NCBI RefSeq assembly: GCF_046569695.1
Contig: NZ_JBKHUI010000009.1
Coordinates: 124,001-188,000 of the forward strand
Length of the DNA stretch: 64,000 bases
Direction: 5' to 3'
Source of the DNA: Kluyvera sp046569695
GTDB taxonomy: Bacteria; Pseudomonadota; Gammaproteobacteria; Enterobacterales; Enterobacteriaceae
Below, piece by piece: positions 52,460 through 60,025 of the stretch; position 1 is the stretch's first letter; each line of letters begins with the position of its first letter. The translations under genes were made by a program, and so were the position numbers. The notes under the pieces were generated by a model. That model worked only from the letters and a program-made list of their open reading frames with translations. It searched no databases and was not told where the DNA came from.

Positions 52460-52486
52460 TGGCCCCGCACCACAATCGCGGGGCCA
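52460..52486. terminator. Hairpin between the YhcH gene and the lipoprotein gene
   Basis: TGGCCCCGC, 9-base loop, GCGGGGCCA: perfect 9-bp stem in the 48-base gap between convergent genes. No strong U-tract on either side; likely shared terminator. Confidence 0.55.
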
Positions 52487-52496
52487 CGAATAACGT

Positions 52497-52730
52497 TTAG
52501 TTATCGAGCTCACCCATCGACCGCACCTGATCGCGGTTGATCTGTTCGGTTTTACCGGTTTCAGCATTTTTGTACGACACCAGACCGGTATCCTCATCGA
52601 CCTGTGGTTTCCCATCGGTGACGATCGTTTTCCCATCGGTGGTTTTTAACGCCTGGTTGGATGAACACCCTGCAACGGTAAAGAGTGCGCCGGCGGTCAG
52701 AATCGCTACGGTAAGTCGCTTATATTTCAT
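52497..52730 (-). CDS. YgdI/YgdR-family small lipoprotein
   Basis: A 77-residue lipoprotein with a signal peptide MKYKRLTVAILTAGALFTVAGC; the lipobox is VAGC with C22 as the acylated residue. The remainder contains TDGKTIVTDGKPQVDEDTGL and DQVRSMGELDN, matching the YgdI/YgdR (DUF903) family of E. coli. Function unknown; likely outer-membrane anchored, since the residues after Cys are Ser-Ser and not Asp. It stands alone between the gluconate unit and the ROK kinase. Confidence 0.9.
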   Translation of the reverse strand: MKYKRLTVAILTAGALFTVAGCSSNQALKTTDGKTIVTDGKPQVDEDTGLVSYKNAETGKTEQINRDQVRSMGELDN

Positions 52731-52833
52731 TATGTTTCCCTCCTGCTTCTCAGCTTAAATCGTTATCACTCTAACCATTTTAGACTAGCTGGCTGAACTC
52801 GAGAGGGAAACCAGAACACTCCGAAGCGGCATT

Positions 52834-53709
52834 TTAGCCGTGTTGTTGAGCAAAGCTCACCGCCGCACCGATAAGATTGGCGTCGTTGCGGTACTGGCAG
52901 AGCAGCAATTTCGGCATAAATTCCGCGAGATCTTTTTCCGCAACCAGATCCGTCAGGCGAGAGGCGATCCCGGCAAAAATGGCATCGCTGGCAGAGATCC
53001 CTCCGCCAATCACCAGACAATCCGGATCGTAACAGACCTGCAAATTTAGCAGCCCGACGGCCATCCAGTGATAGAACTGCGCCACTTCCTGTTTCGCAAC
53101 CTCATCGCCCTGCTCGGCCAAACGAAACACCTCGGCTCCGGAAACGGAATCCCGTTCAAGCGACATCCGCTGCGCGTAGCGCCGCGCCATCGCGACGGCG
53201 GTGCCCAGTTCGCTGAACGTCTGCCCGCCCTCCAGGGTCATCAGCCCAAATTCTCCGGCATAGCCATGGCTACCGCGGCGCAGCACTTTATCTTCGAGGA
53301 TAGCGCCCCCCACACCTGAACCGACAATCACAAACAGCACGTGCCGATCGTCACGCCCGGCCCCCAGCGCCGCTTCGGCAATGCCCGCGGCATTGGCGTC
53401 ATTTTCAATGCTGACCGGCAGGCCAAACAGCGCCGTCAGCGCCTCGACGATGGGGAAATGGTGGATGTAAGGAATCGCGCTCAGGCCACCTATCACGCCG
53501 CGTTCAGGGTCTACGCTGCCGGGAGCGCTGATTGCCACGCCCTGAATATCATAGCGCTGCTGGTACTGACGGCAGATGTCCAGCAACTGGGCCTGCATCT
53601 TTTCCCAGCTATCGGGCGTTTTTACTGCCCCCGTATCCGTTAAAACCTCCTGATGCCAGACGCCGTACTTAACTGAACTCCCACCCCAATCAAATAACAA
53701 AATAGCCAT
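52834..53709 (-). CDS. ROK-family sugar kinase
   Basis: Cytoplasmic sugar kinase of the ROK family, 291 residues from MAILLFDWGGSSVKYG. The phosphate motif is DWGGSSVK (7-14); the catalytic Asp is D104 in ENDANAAG; the second phosphate block VGSGVGGAI (129-137) and AGEFG (151-155) are present. The CxCGxxGCxE zinc motif of NagK/Mlc-type ROK proteins is absent, as in Klebsiella BglK (beta-glucoside kinase) as I recall it. With a beta-glucoside gene set nearby, a BglK-like role is plausible but unproven. Start at the ATG at 53709, because the longer frame reaches into the divergent promoter. Confidence 0.8.
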   Translation of the reverse strand: MAILLFDWGGSSVKYGVWHQEVLTDTGAVKTPDSWEKMQAQLLDICRQYQQRYDIQGVAISAPGSVDPERGVIGGLSAIPYIHHFPIVEALTALFGLPVSIENDANAAGIAEAALGAGRDDRHVLFVIVGSGVGGAILEDKVLRRGSHGYAGEFGLMTLEGGQTFSELGTAVAMARRYAQRMSLERDSVSGAEVFRLAEQGDEVAKQEVAQFYHWMAVGLLNLQVCYDPDCLVIGGGISASDAIFAGIASRLTDLVAEKDLAEFMPKLLLCQYRNDANLIGAAVSFAQQHG

Positions 53710-53879
53710 ATATATTCCGTAGTTATGCGTTTTGACAGAAAGAAAGAGGGTTATTATGCCGGGTGACAGAGTGCTGAAAATTGAGCCCTCTCTCAACATT
53801 GAACGGCGCTACGAGTCCTTTTTCCCGCCGCAGGATTTTTATGGTACAAAGTACCAGCTATTTTTTTCAGGGGCTTACC
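53710..53879. promoter_or_regulatory. Divergent promoter region of the ROK and RpiR genes
   Basis: 170 bases between the two start codons. TTGACA at 53732-53737 reads rightward with a TATGCC-like -10 after 17 bases (53755-53760), a possible promoter of the RpiR gene. No clear palindromic operator was seen. Confidence 0.4.
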
Positions 53880-54743
53880 ATGTCTGTACCCATCGACATC
53901 ATTTCCTGCATTACCGACCGCTTTGTCGAACTGACCGCCACCGAGAAGCGGATCGCCCAGTTTATTCTCGACGACGTGCAGGCAGCGACGACCTTACCGA
54001 TTGCCGAAATGGCGAAGCTGACCGATACCAGCCAGGCATCGATCACCCGCTTTGCGCGGGCCATTGGCTGTAAAGACGTGCGTGAACTGAAGGTAAAGCT
54101 CGCCCAGTCGCTGGCGGTTGGGCAGCGTTTTATTCTCGATGTGCCAGACCTGGAAGGCGTTCAGGGGATCTACGAGACGATCATCAACGTGCTGGAGATG
54201 AACCGCCGGGCACTGGACCCTGACTCGCTCAGCCGCGCCGTCGCATGGCTCGGCGGGGCGCGGCAGATCCTCGCCATCGGCATGGGCGGCGGCTCGACTA
54301 TCTGCGCCCAGGAGGTGCAGTTCCGCCTGTTCCGCCTTGGTCTACCGGTGGTGAGCCAGAGCGACGGGCTGCTGGTGAGAATGATGTGCTCAGCGGTGTC
54401 GCCAAACGATGTAGTACTGGCGCTGTCGCTGGGCGGCTATACGCAAGAGGTGGTGGAGAGCGCAGCGATTGCGCGTCAGTACGGCGCGAAGGTGATTGCC
54501 ATTACCCCGGAGTCGACGCCGCTTGCCGAGAATGCCGATTTGGTACTGCCGCTGATCGTGCGGGAAAACGATTTTATCTTCAAGCCCAGCACCTCTCGCT
54601 ACGCGATGCTGGCGATGGTGGATGTGCTGGCGACGGAATTAGCGGTGGTGAATAAAGCGGAGACGAAAAACCGTCTGCGACGGATCAAGCTGGCGCTGGA
54701 TAGCCATCGGGGCGGGGCTGACCGCCAGCCGCTGGGGGATTAG
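53880..54743 (+). CDS. RpiR/MurR-family regulator
   Basis: Transcription regulator of 287 residues: N-terminal RpiR helix-turn-helix (TLPIAEMAKLTDTSQASITRFARAIGC at about residues 38-64) and a C-terminal SIS sugar-phosphate-binding domain (about 125-260, with GMGGGSTICAQEVQFRLFRLG). The start MSVPIDIISCITDR is chosen because AGGGG lies just upstream; the longer frame from 53781 has no family support. Divergent from the ROK kinase, which it probably controls; the effector is likely a phosphosugar. Whether it also acts on the D-amino-acid unit behind it is unknown. Confidence 0.88.
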   Translation: MSVPIDIISCITDRFVELTATEKRIAQFILDDVQAATTLPIAEMAKLTDTSQASITRFARAIGCKDVRELKVKLAQSLAVGQRFILDVPDLEGVQGIYETIINVLEMNRRALDPDSLSRAVAWLGGARQILAIGMGGGSTICAQEVQFRLFRLGLPVVSQSDGLLVRMMCSAVSPNDVVLALSLGGYTQEVVESAAIARQYGAKVIAITPESTPLAENADLVLPLIVRENDFIFKPSTSRYAMLAMVDVLATELAVVNKAETKNRLRRIKLALDSHRGGADRQPLGD

Positions 54744-54755
54744 TGCGGGGTTTTC

Positions 54756-54876
54756 CCCCTCACCCTAACCCTCTCACCGAAGGGGCGAGGGGACTGAATA
54801 TGCGGGTTGAGGCTTCGGAGTTAAAATGGGCGCGCTTTTCCCCCTCTCCCTTCCTGGGAGAGGGTTGGGGTGAGGG
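54756..54876. repeat. GC-rich interspersed inverted repeat, copy 2
   Basis: Same family as 28481-28576: left arm starting CCCCCTCACCCTAACCCTCTC, right arm ending GGGTTGGGGTGAGGG, with inner CCCTCTCCC/GGGAGAGGG. It lies between the convergent RpiR and RidA-family genes. Confidence 0.8.
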
Positions 54877-54894
54877 TCCAACCCACCCTGCAAG

Positions 54895-55290
54895 TTACTT
54901 CACTCGCTGCGCGTTGTAACAGGTCAAATCCACCTCAACCTTACAATCCACCACCAGGTCCGCTACGCAGCACACGCGCGCCGGCGGGTGGTCGGCAAAG
55001 AACTCACGGAACACTTTGTTGAAAGACTGGAAGTAGCGCGCATCGGTCAGATAGACCTTCACATGCACCACATCCGCCAGGCTATATCCCGCATCCTGCA
55101 TAATATCCACGCAGTTCTGAATCGCCAGACGGGACTGTTCAATAATCCCCCCCTCCACCACTTCGCCGTCTTTCATTGGCGTTTGCCCGGACACATACAG
55201 CCAGCCGCCGGCTTCAACGGCCTTGGCAAACGGCAAAGACTGCCCGCCGGTACCGGTGCTGCCGCCAACGCCATAACGTTTAATGCTCAT
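54895..55290 (-). CDS. RidA-family (YjgF) protein
   Basis: 131 residues of the RidA family; RidA proper hydrolyses reactive enamine/imine intermediates released by PLP enzymes. The catalytic Arg of RidA falls at R105 here (HPPARVCCVADL), but the context with two cysteines differs from housekeeping RidA, so this is probably a pathway-specific paralogue. It overlaps the end of the D-aminoacylase gene by four bases (ATGA), i.e. same operon and coupled translation. This is the expected partner for a D-amino-acid deaminating route. Confidence 0.88.
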   Translation of the reverse strand: MSIKRYGVGGSTGTGGQSLPFAKAVEAGGWLYVSGQTPMKDGEVVEGGIIEQSRLAIQNCVDIMQDAGYSLADVVHVKVYLTDARYFQSFNKVFREFFADHPPARVCCVADLVVDCKVEVDLTCYNAQRVK

Positions 55291-56747
55291 TGTTGCTGCT
55301 CCTTAATTTTTCCGGCTGACCGGCGTAAGAATCGCCCAGCGCGCCCGATAACGTTGTGATTGTGCCCGTAGCTCATGACGCCGTTGACCATCACCGCGTC
55401 AATACCAGCGGCGGGCTGCTGCGGGTCGCTAAAGCTCGCAACATCGCGGATGGTCTCTGGGTCGAACAACACCAGATCGGCAAAATAGCCGCGTTTGATA
55501 AGCCCGCGGTCGGTGAGCTGAAAACGCGCCGCCGACAGGCCGGTCATCTTGTGTACCGCGATGGTCAACGGGAACAGTTTTTCATCACGGCTGTAGTGCC
55601 CCAGCACGCGTGGGAACGCCCCCCACAGACGAGGATGCGGCATTGGGTCATTGGGTAAGCCGTCCGAGCCGACCATGGTCAGCGGATAGCGCAACACTCG
55701 CTGCACATCCTGTTCATCCATGTTGTAGTAAATAGCGCCGGCAGGCATCAACCGCTTGCCCGCCTCTTCCAGCGTCAGCGACCAGCTTTGCGCAATCTGC
55801 TTTAAGGTCTGCCCAGCCATCTCCGGATGCGGCGTTGACCAGGTGATAACGATGTCAAAATCAGCGGTAATCTGTTTCATATCCAGCGTCGACGAGCTGG
55901 CGGAATACGGATAACAGTCGCAGGCGACATCCTGCTGTTCGCGGGCTTTATCGAACAGCGCCAGCGTTTCCACGGTGCGCCCCCAGTTGTTGGCTCCCGC
56001 GCATTTGTGGTGCGAGACCACCACCGGCACCTTGCCGTGGCGACCAATACGGAACGCTTCATCAAGCGCGTCGAGAATCGGCTCGAACTCCGAGCGCAGA
56101 TGGGTGGTATAAATCCCGTTCTCCGCCGCCAGTTCTTCCGCCAGCGCCATCACCTCTTCGGTCGTCGACTGGAAGGCGGAGGCATAGGCGAGCCCGGTGC
56201 TGAGCCCTAACGCCCCCTGCTGTAGCGCCAGTCGCAGCTGTTTTCGCATGGCCTGAATTTCCACCGCATTGGCCGGGCGGAACAGAGAATCCATCTGATT
56301 ATTACGCAGCGCGGTATGACCGATCAGCGTGCCGACGTTCACCGCCGGACACGCCTGCGTCACTGCGTCAGCGTAGGCGTTAACCGTCGGGTAGATAAAC
56401 TGTTCCGCATTGCCCAATAGGTTCATCGGATCCGGCACGTCGCCTGCGATCGTCGCACTCGCAGCACTGATCCCGCAGTTACCGACGATCACCGTGGTCA
56501 CGCCCTGGCTAATTTTGGGCAGGTACTCCGGCATGCGGATAACGTTAATGTCATCGTGGGTATGGACATCGATAAATCCCGGTGCCAGCACGCGACCCGT
56601 GCCGTCAATCTCGTGCTGCGTCTGCCCGTCGATGGCGGGCGCTATCTCCACAATGCGATCGCCCTTGATGGCGACATCACCGCGATACTGCGGGCCGCCG
56701 CTACCGTCGATAACCGTGACGTTCCTGAACAGATAATCGAACTGCAT
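55287..56747 (-). CDS. N-acyl-D-amino-acid deacylase (D-aminoacylase)
   Basis: Zinc amidohydrolase that removes acyl groups from N-acyl-D-amino acids. 486 residues from MQFDYLFRNV. Metal-site residues are visible: H62 and H64 (IDVHTHDD), C91 (VGNCGISA), later His in TTHLRSE and SHHKCAG, and Asp in VGSDGLPND. The composite beta domains and TIM barrel follow the urease-superfamily order. It is followed by the RidA-family gene and is divergent from a DSD1-like enzyme, which would act on the free D-amino acid. Cytoplasmic: no signal peptide. Confidence 0.9.
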   Translation of the reverse strand: MQFDYLFRNVTVIDGSGGPQYRGDVAIKGDRIVEIAPAIDGQTQHEIDGTGRVLAPGFIDVHTHDDINVIRMPEYLPKISQGVTTVIVGNCGISAASATIAGDVPDPMNLLGNAEQFIYPTVNAYADAVTQACPAVNVGTLIGHTALRNNQMDSLFRPANAVEIQAMRKQLRLALQQGALGLSTGLAYASAFQSTTEEVMALAEELAAENGIYTTHLRSEFEPILDALDEAFRIGRHGKVPVVVSHHKCAGANNWGRTVETLALFDKAREQQDVACDCYPYSASSSTLDMKQITADFDIVITWSTPHPEMAGQTLKQIAQSWSLTLEEAGKRLMPAGAIYYNMDEQDVQRVLRYPLTMVGSDGLPNDPMPHPRLWGAFPRVLGHYSRDEKLFPLTIAVHKMTGLSAARFQLTDRGLIKRGYFADLVLFDPETIRDVASFSDPQQPAAGIDAVMVNGVMSYGHNHNVIGRAGRFLRRSAGKIKEQQQ

Positions 56748-56949
56748 CTCTTCTCTACCCCTGTCGTTTCCTGCCTTGAATTTGACCATTTACAAGCGCT
56801 GAAAACAGTGAAAGACTACACAAAACAGGCATAAATTAATGATACTTTTATTCATCAAAATCAACACCAATAAAAAAAGTCATTTAATTACAATAAAATA
56901 ACTAATTACACATTCATGATATAAGACAAAAACCGGAAGGATTTATGTT
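56748..56949. promoter_or_regulatory. AT-rich divergent promoter region of the D-amino-acid unit
   Basis: 202 bases, strongly AT-rich compared with its neighbours (for example 56840-56930), between divergent starts. Contains imperfect dyads such as TGATACTTTTATTCATCA near 56838-56855. No regulator site could be assigned with confidence. Confidence 0.5.
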
Positions 56950-58170
56950 ATGAAATACCAATCAAATCTCTTCGTATCCCACAAATCAGCTACGCTATTT
57001 ACCCCAACAAACATCCTCAATGAAGACGTTTGCCTTCCCGCGGCAGTGATCAAAAAGACAGCGTTGGACAACAATATCCAGTGGATGCAGCGCTACGCCG
57101 ATGCGCGCGGCGTCTCACTCGCCCCGCACGGTAAAACCACCATGACACCGTGGATCTTTTCACAGCAGCAGCAGGCGGGGGCCTGGGCTATTGGCGTTGG
57201 CAGCGCCTGGCAGGCTAGCATCGCCGCCGCCAGCGGCATTCACCGCGTGTTGATGGTGAACCAACTGGTCGGCAAGGCCAATATGGCACTGATAGCCCGA
57301 CTCAAGACGGAATACCCGGCAGTGGATTACCTGTGCTGCGTCGACAGCATCGACAACGCCCGCGCACTCTCGGCATTCTTCGCCGCGCAAAACCAGACGC
57401 TGGATATTCTGCTGGAGCTGGGCGTGCCGGGCGGCCGCTGCGGGTGTCGAACCGCAGAACAGGCGCTTGCGCTTGCCGAGCAGATAGCCCCCCTGCCGGC
57501 ACTGCGTTTGCGCGGTCTTGAGCTGTATGAAGGTGTGCTGCACGGCGATAACCCACAGCCGAAGGTGGAAGCGCTGCTGCGCGATGCCGCCGCGCTGGCC
57601 TGCCAGCTTGAGCGCTATGTGACGGGCGAGTTTCTCCTCACCGGCGCGGGCTCCGTGTGGTATGACGTGGTGTGTAACGTCTGGCTTGCCGAGCCGAAAC
57701 CGGCCAACTGCCGGGTGGCGATCCGCCCTGGCTGCTATATCACCCACGATGCGGGGATCTATCTGGAAGCGCAGAACGCGATCGTCGCGCGTGACCAGAC
57801 GGCCTGCGACCTCGGCGGCGATCTGGTTTCTGCGCTGGAACTGGTGGCGATGGTGCAGTCGGTGCCGGAAAGCGGCCGGGCGATCGTCAATTTCGGCAAG
57901 CGCGACAGCGCGTTTGATGCTGGGTTACCGCAGCCAGTAGCGCATTATCGCGCAGGGAAAACGATTGAAATGGCGACGAACAGCATTGAAACCACAGGAA
58001 TCATGGATCAGCACGCCATGCTGAAGCTGGCACCAGGCGTGGACATGAAGGTGGGGGATATTCTGGTGTTCAGCACCTCGCACCCTTGCCTGACGTTCGA
58101 CAAATGGAAGGCGCTGCTGCTGGTTGATGACGAGTATAACGTGCTGGAAACGTTAGAGACGGCGTTCTGA
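56950..58170 (+). CDS. DSD1-like PLP enzyme (D-serine dehydratase / D-threonine aldolase type, amino acid deaminase)
   Basis: Fold-type III (alanine racemase-like) PLP enzyme of 406 residues. The PLP lysine is K62 in LAPHGKTTM, the metal pair of the DSD1/D-threonine aldolase group is H378 and C380 in STSHPCLTFDKW. Likely deaminates D-serine, D-threonine or similar amino acids, or cleaves beta-hydroxy-D-amino acids; which of these is not decided by sequence. GGAAGGA lies eight bases before the ATG. A two-codon ATG TTA TGA frame ends at the start codon. Divergent from the D-aminoacylase/RidA unit. Confidence 0.85.
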   Translation: MKYQSNLFVSHKSATLFTPTNILNEDVCLPAAVIKKTALDNNIQWMQRYADARGVSLAPHGKTTMTPWIFSQQQQAGAWAIGVGSAWQASIAAASGIHRVLMVNQLVGKANMALIARLKTEYPAVDYLCCVDSIDNARALSAFFAAQNQTLDILLELGVPGGRCGCRTAEQALALAEQIAPLPALRLRGLELYEGVLHGDNPQPKVEALLRDAAALACQLERYVTGEFLLTGAGSVWYDVVCNVWLAEPKPANCRVAIRPGCYITHDAGIYLEAQNAIVARDQTACDLGGDLVSALELVAMVQSVPESGRAIVNFGKRDSAFDAGLPQPVAHYRAGKTIEMATNSIETTGIMDQHAMLKLAPGVDMKVGDILVFSTSHPCLTFDKWKALLLVDDEYNVLETLETAF

Positions 58171-58215
58171 GCCCCCGGCGTCGCGTTTGTACGGCCGGAC
58201 TACCGTACATGTCGT

Positions 58216-58341
58216 TGTAGGCCGGATAAGGCTATGCCGCCATCCGGCAATCAACACCAACCCGCCTGATGGCGCTACGCTTATCAGGCCTACAAAACCG
58301 AATCGGTGCATGTAGCCCGGCCGAGCAACGCAACGCCGGGG
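58216..58341. repeat. REP/BIME cluster behind the DSD1-like gene
   Basis: REP pair GTAGGCCGGATAAGGC...GCCATCCGGCA and CTGATGGCGCTACGCTTATCAGGCCTAC (58216-58292), then a GTAGCCCGGCCGAGCAACGC...GCCGGGG hairpin of the second family (about 58312-58341). Lies between the convergent DSD1-like and RpiR-type genes. Confidence 0.85.
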
Positions 58342-58351
58342 CAGCACCAAC

Positions 58352-59431
58352 TCACATCGAATCACATATCAAATCGACAATCAGCAGCGACCCGTAACGC
58401 GGGTCGTTAAGCGGTAGCGTGACATTTTGCTGATGGCTGAGCGCGCTCTCCTGCTGGCCTATCACGATAATATCCGCCCCCGCCCAGCGCGCCTGATGCA
58501 CGGCGGCAATCAGCGCGCTTCCCGGCGGCGTACCGGCAAAGACCACCAGCACCTGCCCCGCCCCGAGCATCGAAGCGGTAATTCCCATCAGCGCCGGATC
58601 CTGACAGACATTGGCCGGGTATCCCTGCGTCAGCAGACGGTACTGCAACACGCTGGCAAACGGATTATCGGCGGTACTGGCGCTGAAAATATGCACCGCT
58701 TTCGCCTGTTTAAGCAGGCTTGTCGCCCGCTCAACCGCCGCAGGCGACAGCTCGTGAAGCTGCGCGTTCAACGAATACTGGATCTGGTTAAGCCGCTCGC
58801 GCCACGGCTCCGGCATATCACCGCTGGCAACCGGCGCGCTGGCTTGCGCCAGCTTCATGCGCAAATCGCGAATATCGTCGCAGCCTGCCGCGCGGGCAAA
58901 ACGCGTGATGGTGGCCGGACTCACGCCGGCTGCCGTCGCCAGCTGATCGATCGTCGCCGACGCCGCAAACGCCACGTCGCTGAGGATCGTCTGCGCTACA
59001 CGGGACTCCTGTTGGCTAAAATCCTGCAGCCGCTGGCGAATCAGGCTCAGAATGTCATCGCTACCCTCGCGACCAATGGAGTGAGAAAAGCGATCAAGGA
59101 TCTCACTGCCGATCCCGGCGTTTTTCGCCAGCTTCTGGAGCGTACCGGTGTCCACCCATGCCGCGTCGCCGAGCATCGGTGCCGCCGTCGTTTTCAAACG
59201 ATTCTCCTGCTGCTGATGTCGCACCTGGCCAATAAAATCATTGAGATCGGCGCAGCCAATACTGCGCGAGAAATGCTGTAGCGTCGCAGGGCTCACGCCC
59301 GCCTTTGCCGCCAGCTCTTCAATACTTGCCTCAGGTATCTGGGCAAAATTATCAAGGAAAAAGCGCGCCAGCCGGGATTCCTGCGCCGGCAGCCCCGATA
59401 GCCCATTCACCAGCTGATAAACAATATCCAT
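58352..59431 (-). CDS. RpiR-family regulator with three HTH-like repeats
   Basis: A 359-residue regulator, longer than the usual ~280. Three similar helix-turn-helix cores are seen: residues 36-66 (SIEELAAKAGVSPATLQHFS...), 97-127 (TLQKLAKNAGIGSEILDRFS..., degenerate) and 160-190 (TIDQLATAAGVSPATITRFA...). A SIS-like domain (about 215-355) follows, ending DLICDSM. Repeats 1 and 3 have the complete RpiR HTH with flanking helices; repeat 2 lacks the leading helices. It is divergent from the beta-glucoside PTS genes and probably their regulator. Two palindromes in the shared region are candidate operators. Confidence 0.85.
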   Translation of the reverse strand: MDIVYQLVNGLSGLPAQESRLARFFLDNFAQIPEASIEELAAKAGVSPATLQHFSRSIGCADLNDFIGQVRHQQQENRLKTTAAPMLGDAAWVDTGTLQKLAKNAGIGSEILDRFSHSIGREGSDDILSLIRQRLQDFSQQESRVAQTILSDVAFAASATIDQLATAAGVSPATITRFARAAGCDDIRDLRMKLAQASAPVASGDMPEPWRERLNQIQYSLNAQLHELSPAAVERATSLLKQAKAVHIFSASTADNPFASVLQYRLLTQGYPANVCQDPALMGITASMLGAGQVLVVFAGTPPGSALIAAVHQARWAGADIIVIGQQESALSHQQNVTLPLNDPRYGSLLIVDLICDSM

Positions 59432-59485
59432 AACCAGAGAGTCCTAATGTCGGCAAGTTTTGCTCGTTAAAAACATCATAATTTA

Positions 59486-59502
59486 TTGAAATTATTTTTC
59501 AA
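59486..59502. promoter_or_regulatory. Candidate RpiR operator 1
   Basis: TTGAAATTATTTTTCAA, an imperfect 17-base palindrome (arms match at six of eight positions) about 55 bases upstream of the RpiR-type gene. Similar in form to operator 2. Confidence 0.5.
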
Positions 59503-59627
59503 TTCATTCGATCAACAGACCCAGGCATCTCCGCTATCCGGGTAACAGTTATTCGTTTTTCTTACCTCGATCACACTTTAACGCAGATAACATACCGTAA
59601 AGCAATATTTTAACGCCGATCACACTC

Positions 59628-59644
59628 ATGAAAATAATTTTCAT
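59628..59644. promoter_or_regulatory. Candidate RpiR operator 2
   Basis: ATGAAAATAATTTTCAT, a perfect 17-base palindrome (8+1+8) 60 bases upstream of the IIB start. Same TGAAA...TTTCA form as operator 1. Perfect dyads of this type fit RpiR-family sites; binding not shown. Confidence 0.6.
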
Positions 59645-59703
59645 ACATGCTGCATGAAACGGCTAATGTGTGAAATATGTTTTCAAGTGAGGGAAAAATT
59701 GTC

Positions 59704-60009
59704 ATGAAAAAGATCATGTTGTGCTGCGCCGCCGGAATGTCCACCAGCATGCTGGTACAGAAGATGCGCGCCGAAGCGGAAAAACGCGCGCTGGCGGTCG
59801 AGATTAACGCTTATCCGGTTGCCGAAATCGAAAGCATGTTGCCGCAGGCCGACGTGGTGCTGCTCGGCCCGCAGGTGCAGTTTGAACTCTCTCGTCTGCG
59901 CGAGCTGTCTGCACCATTGGGCAAACCGGTCGAAGTGATCGACATGATGGACTACGGCACCATGCGCGGCGATCGCGTACTCGATAAAGCGATCCAACTG
60001 ATGGCCTAA
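59704..60009 (+). CDS. PTS IIB component, lactose/cellobiose family
   Basis: Phosphoryl-transfer subunit of 101 residues. The active cysteine is most likely C8 in MLCCAAGMSTSM, which lines up with the CSAGMST of E. coli ChbB. ADVVLLGPQVQFELSRLREL and KPVEVIDMMDYGTMRGD are family blocks. The ATG at 59704 with GAGGG upstream is preferred over an in-frame ATG at 59677. First gene of the IIB-GH4-IIC unit; no IIA gene is found here, so phosphate must come from a IIA encoded elsewhere (for example ChbA). Confidence 0.93.
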   Translation: MKKIMLCCAAGMSTSMLVQKMRAEAEKRALAVEINAYPVAEIESMLPQADVVLLGPQVQFELSRLRELSAPLGKPVEVIDMMDYGTMRGDRVLDKAIQLMA

Positions 60010-60025
60010 GGCCTCGGAGAGAACA

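Noticed and set aside
56945..56953. Two-codon frame ATG TTA TGA just before the DSD1-like start, possible translational control
   Set aside because: The ribosome site is correctly spaced for the main ATG (8 bases) but only 3 bases from the first ATG, so it is likely chance.
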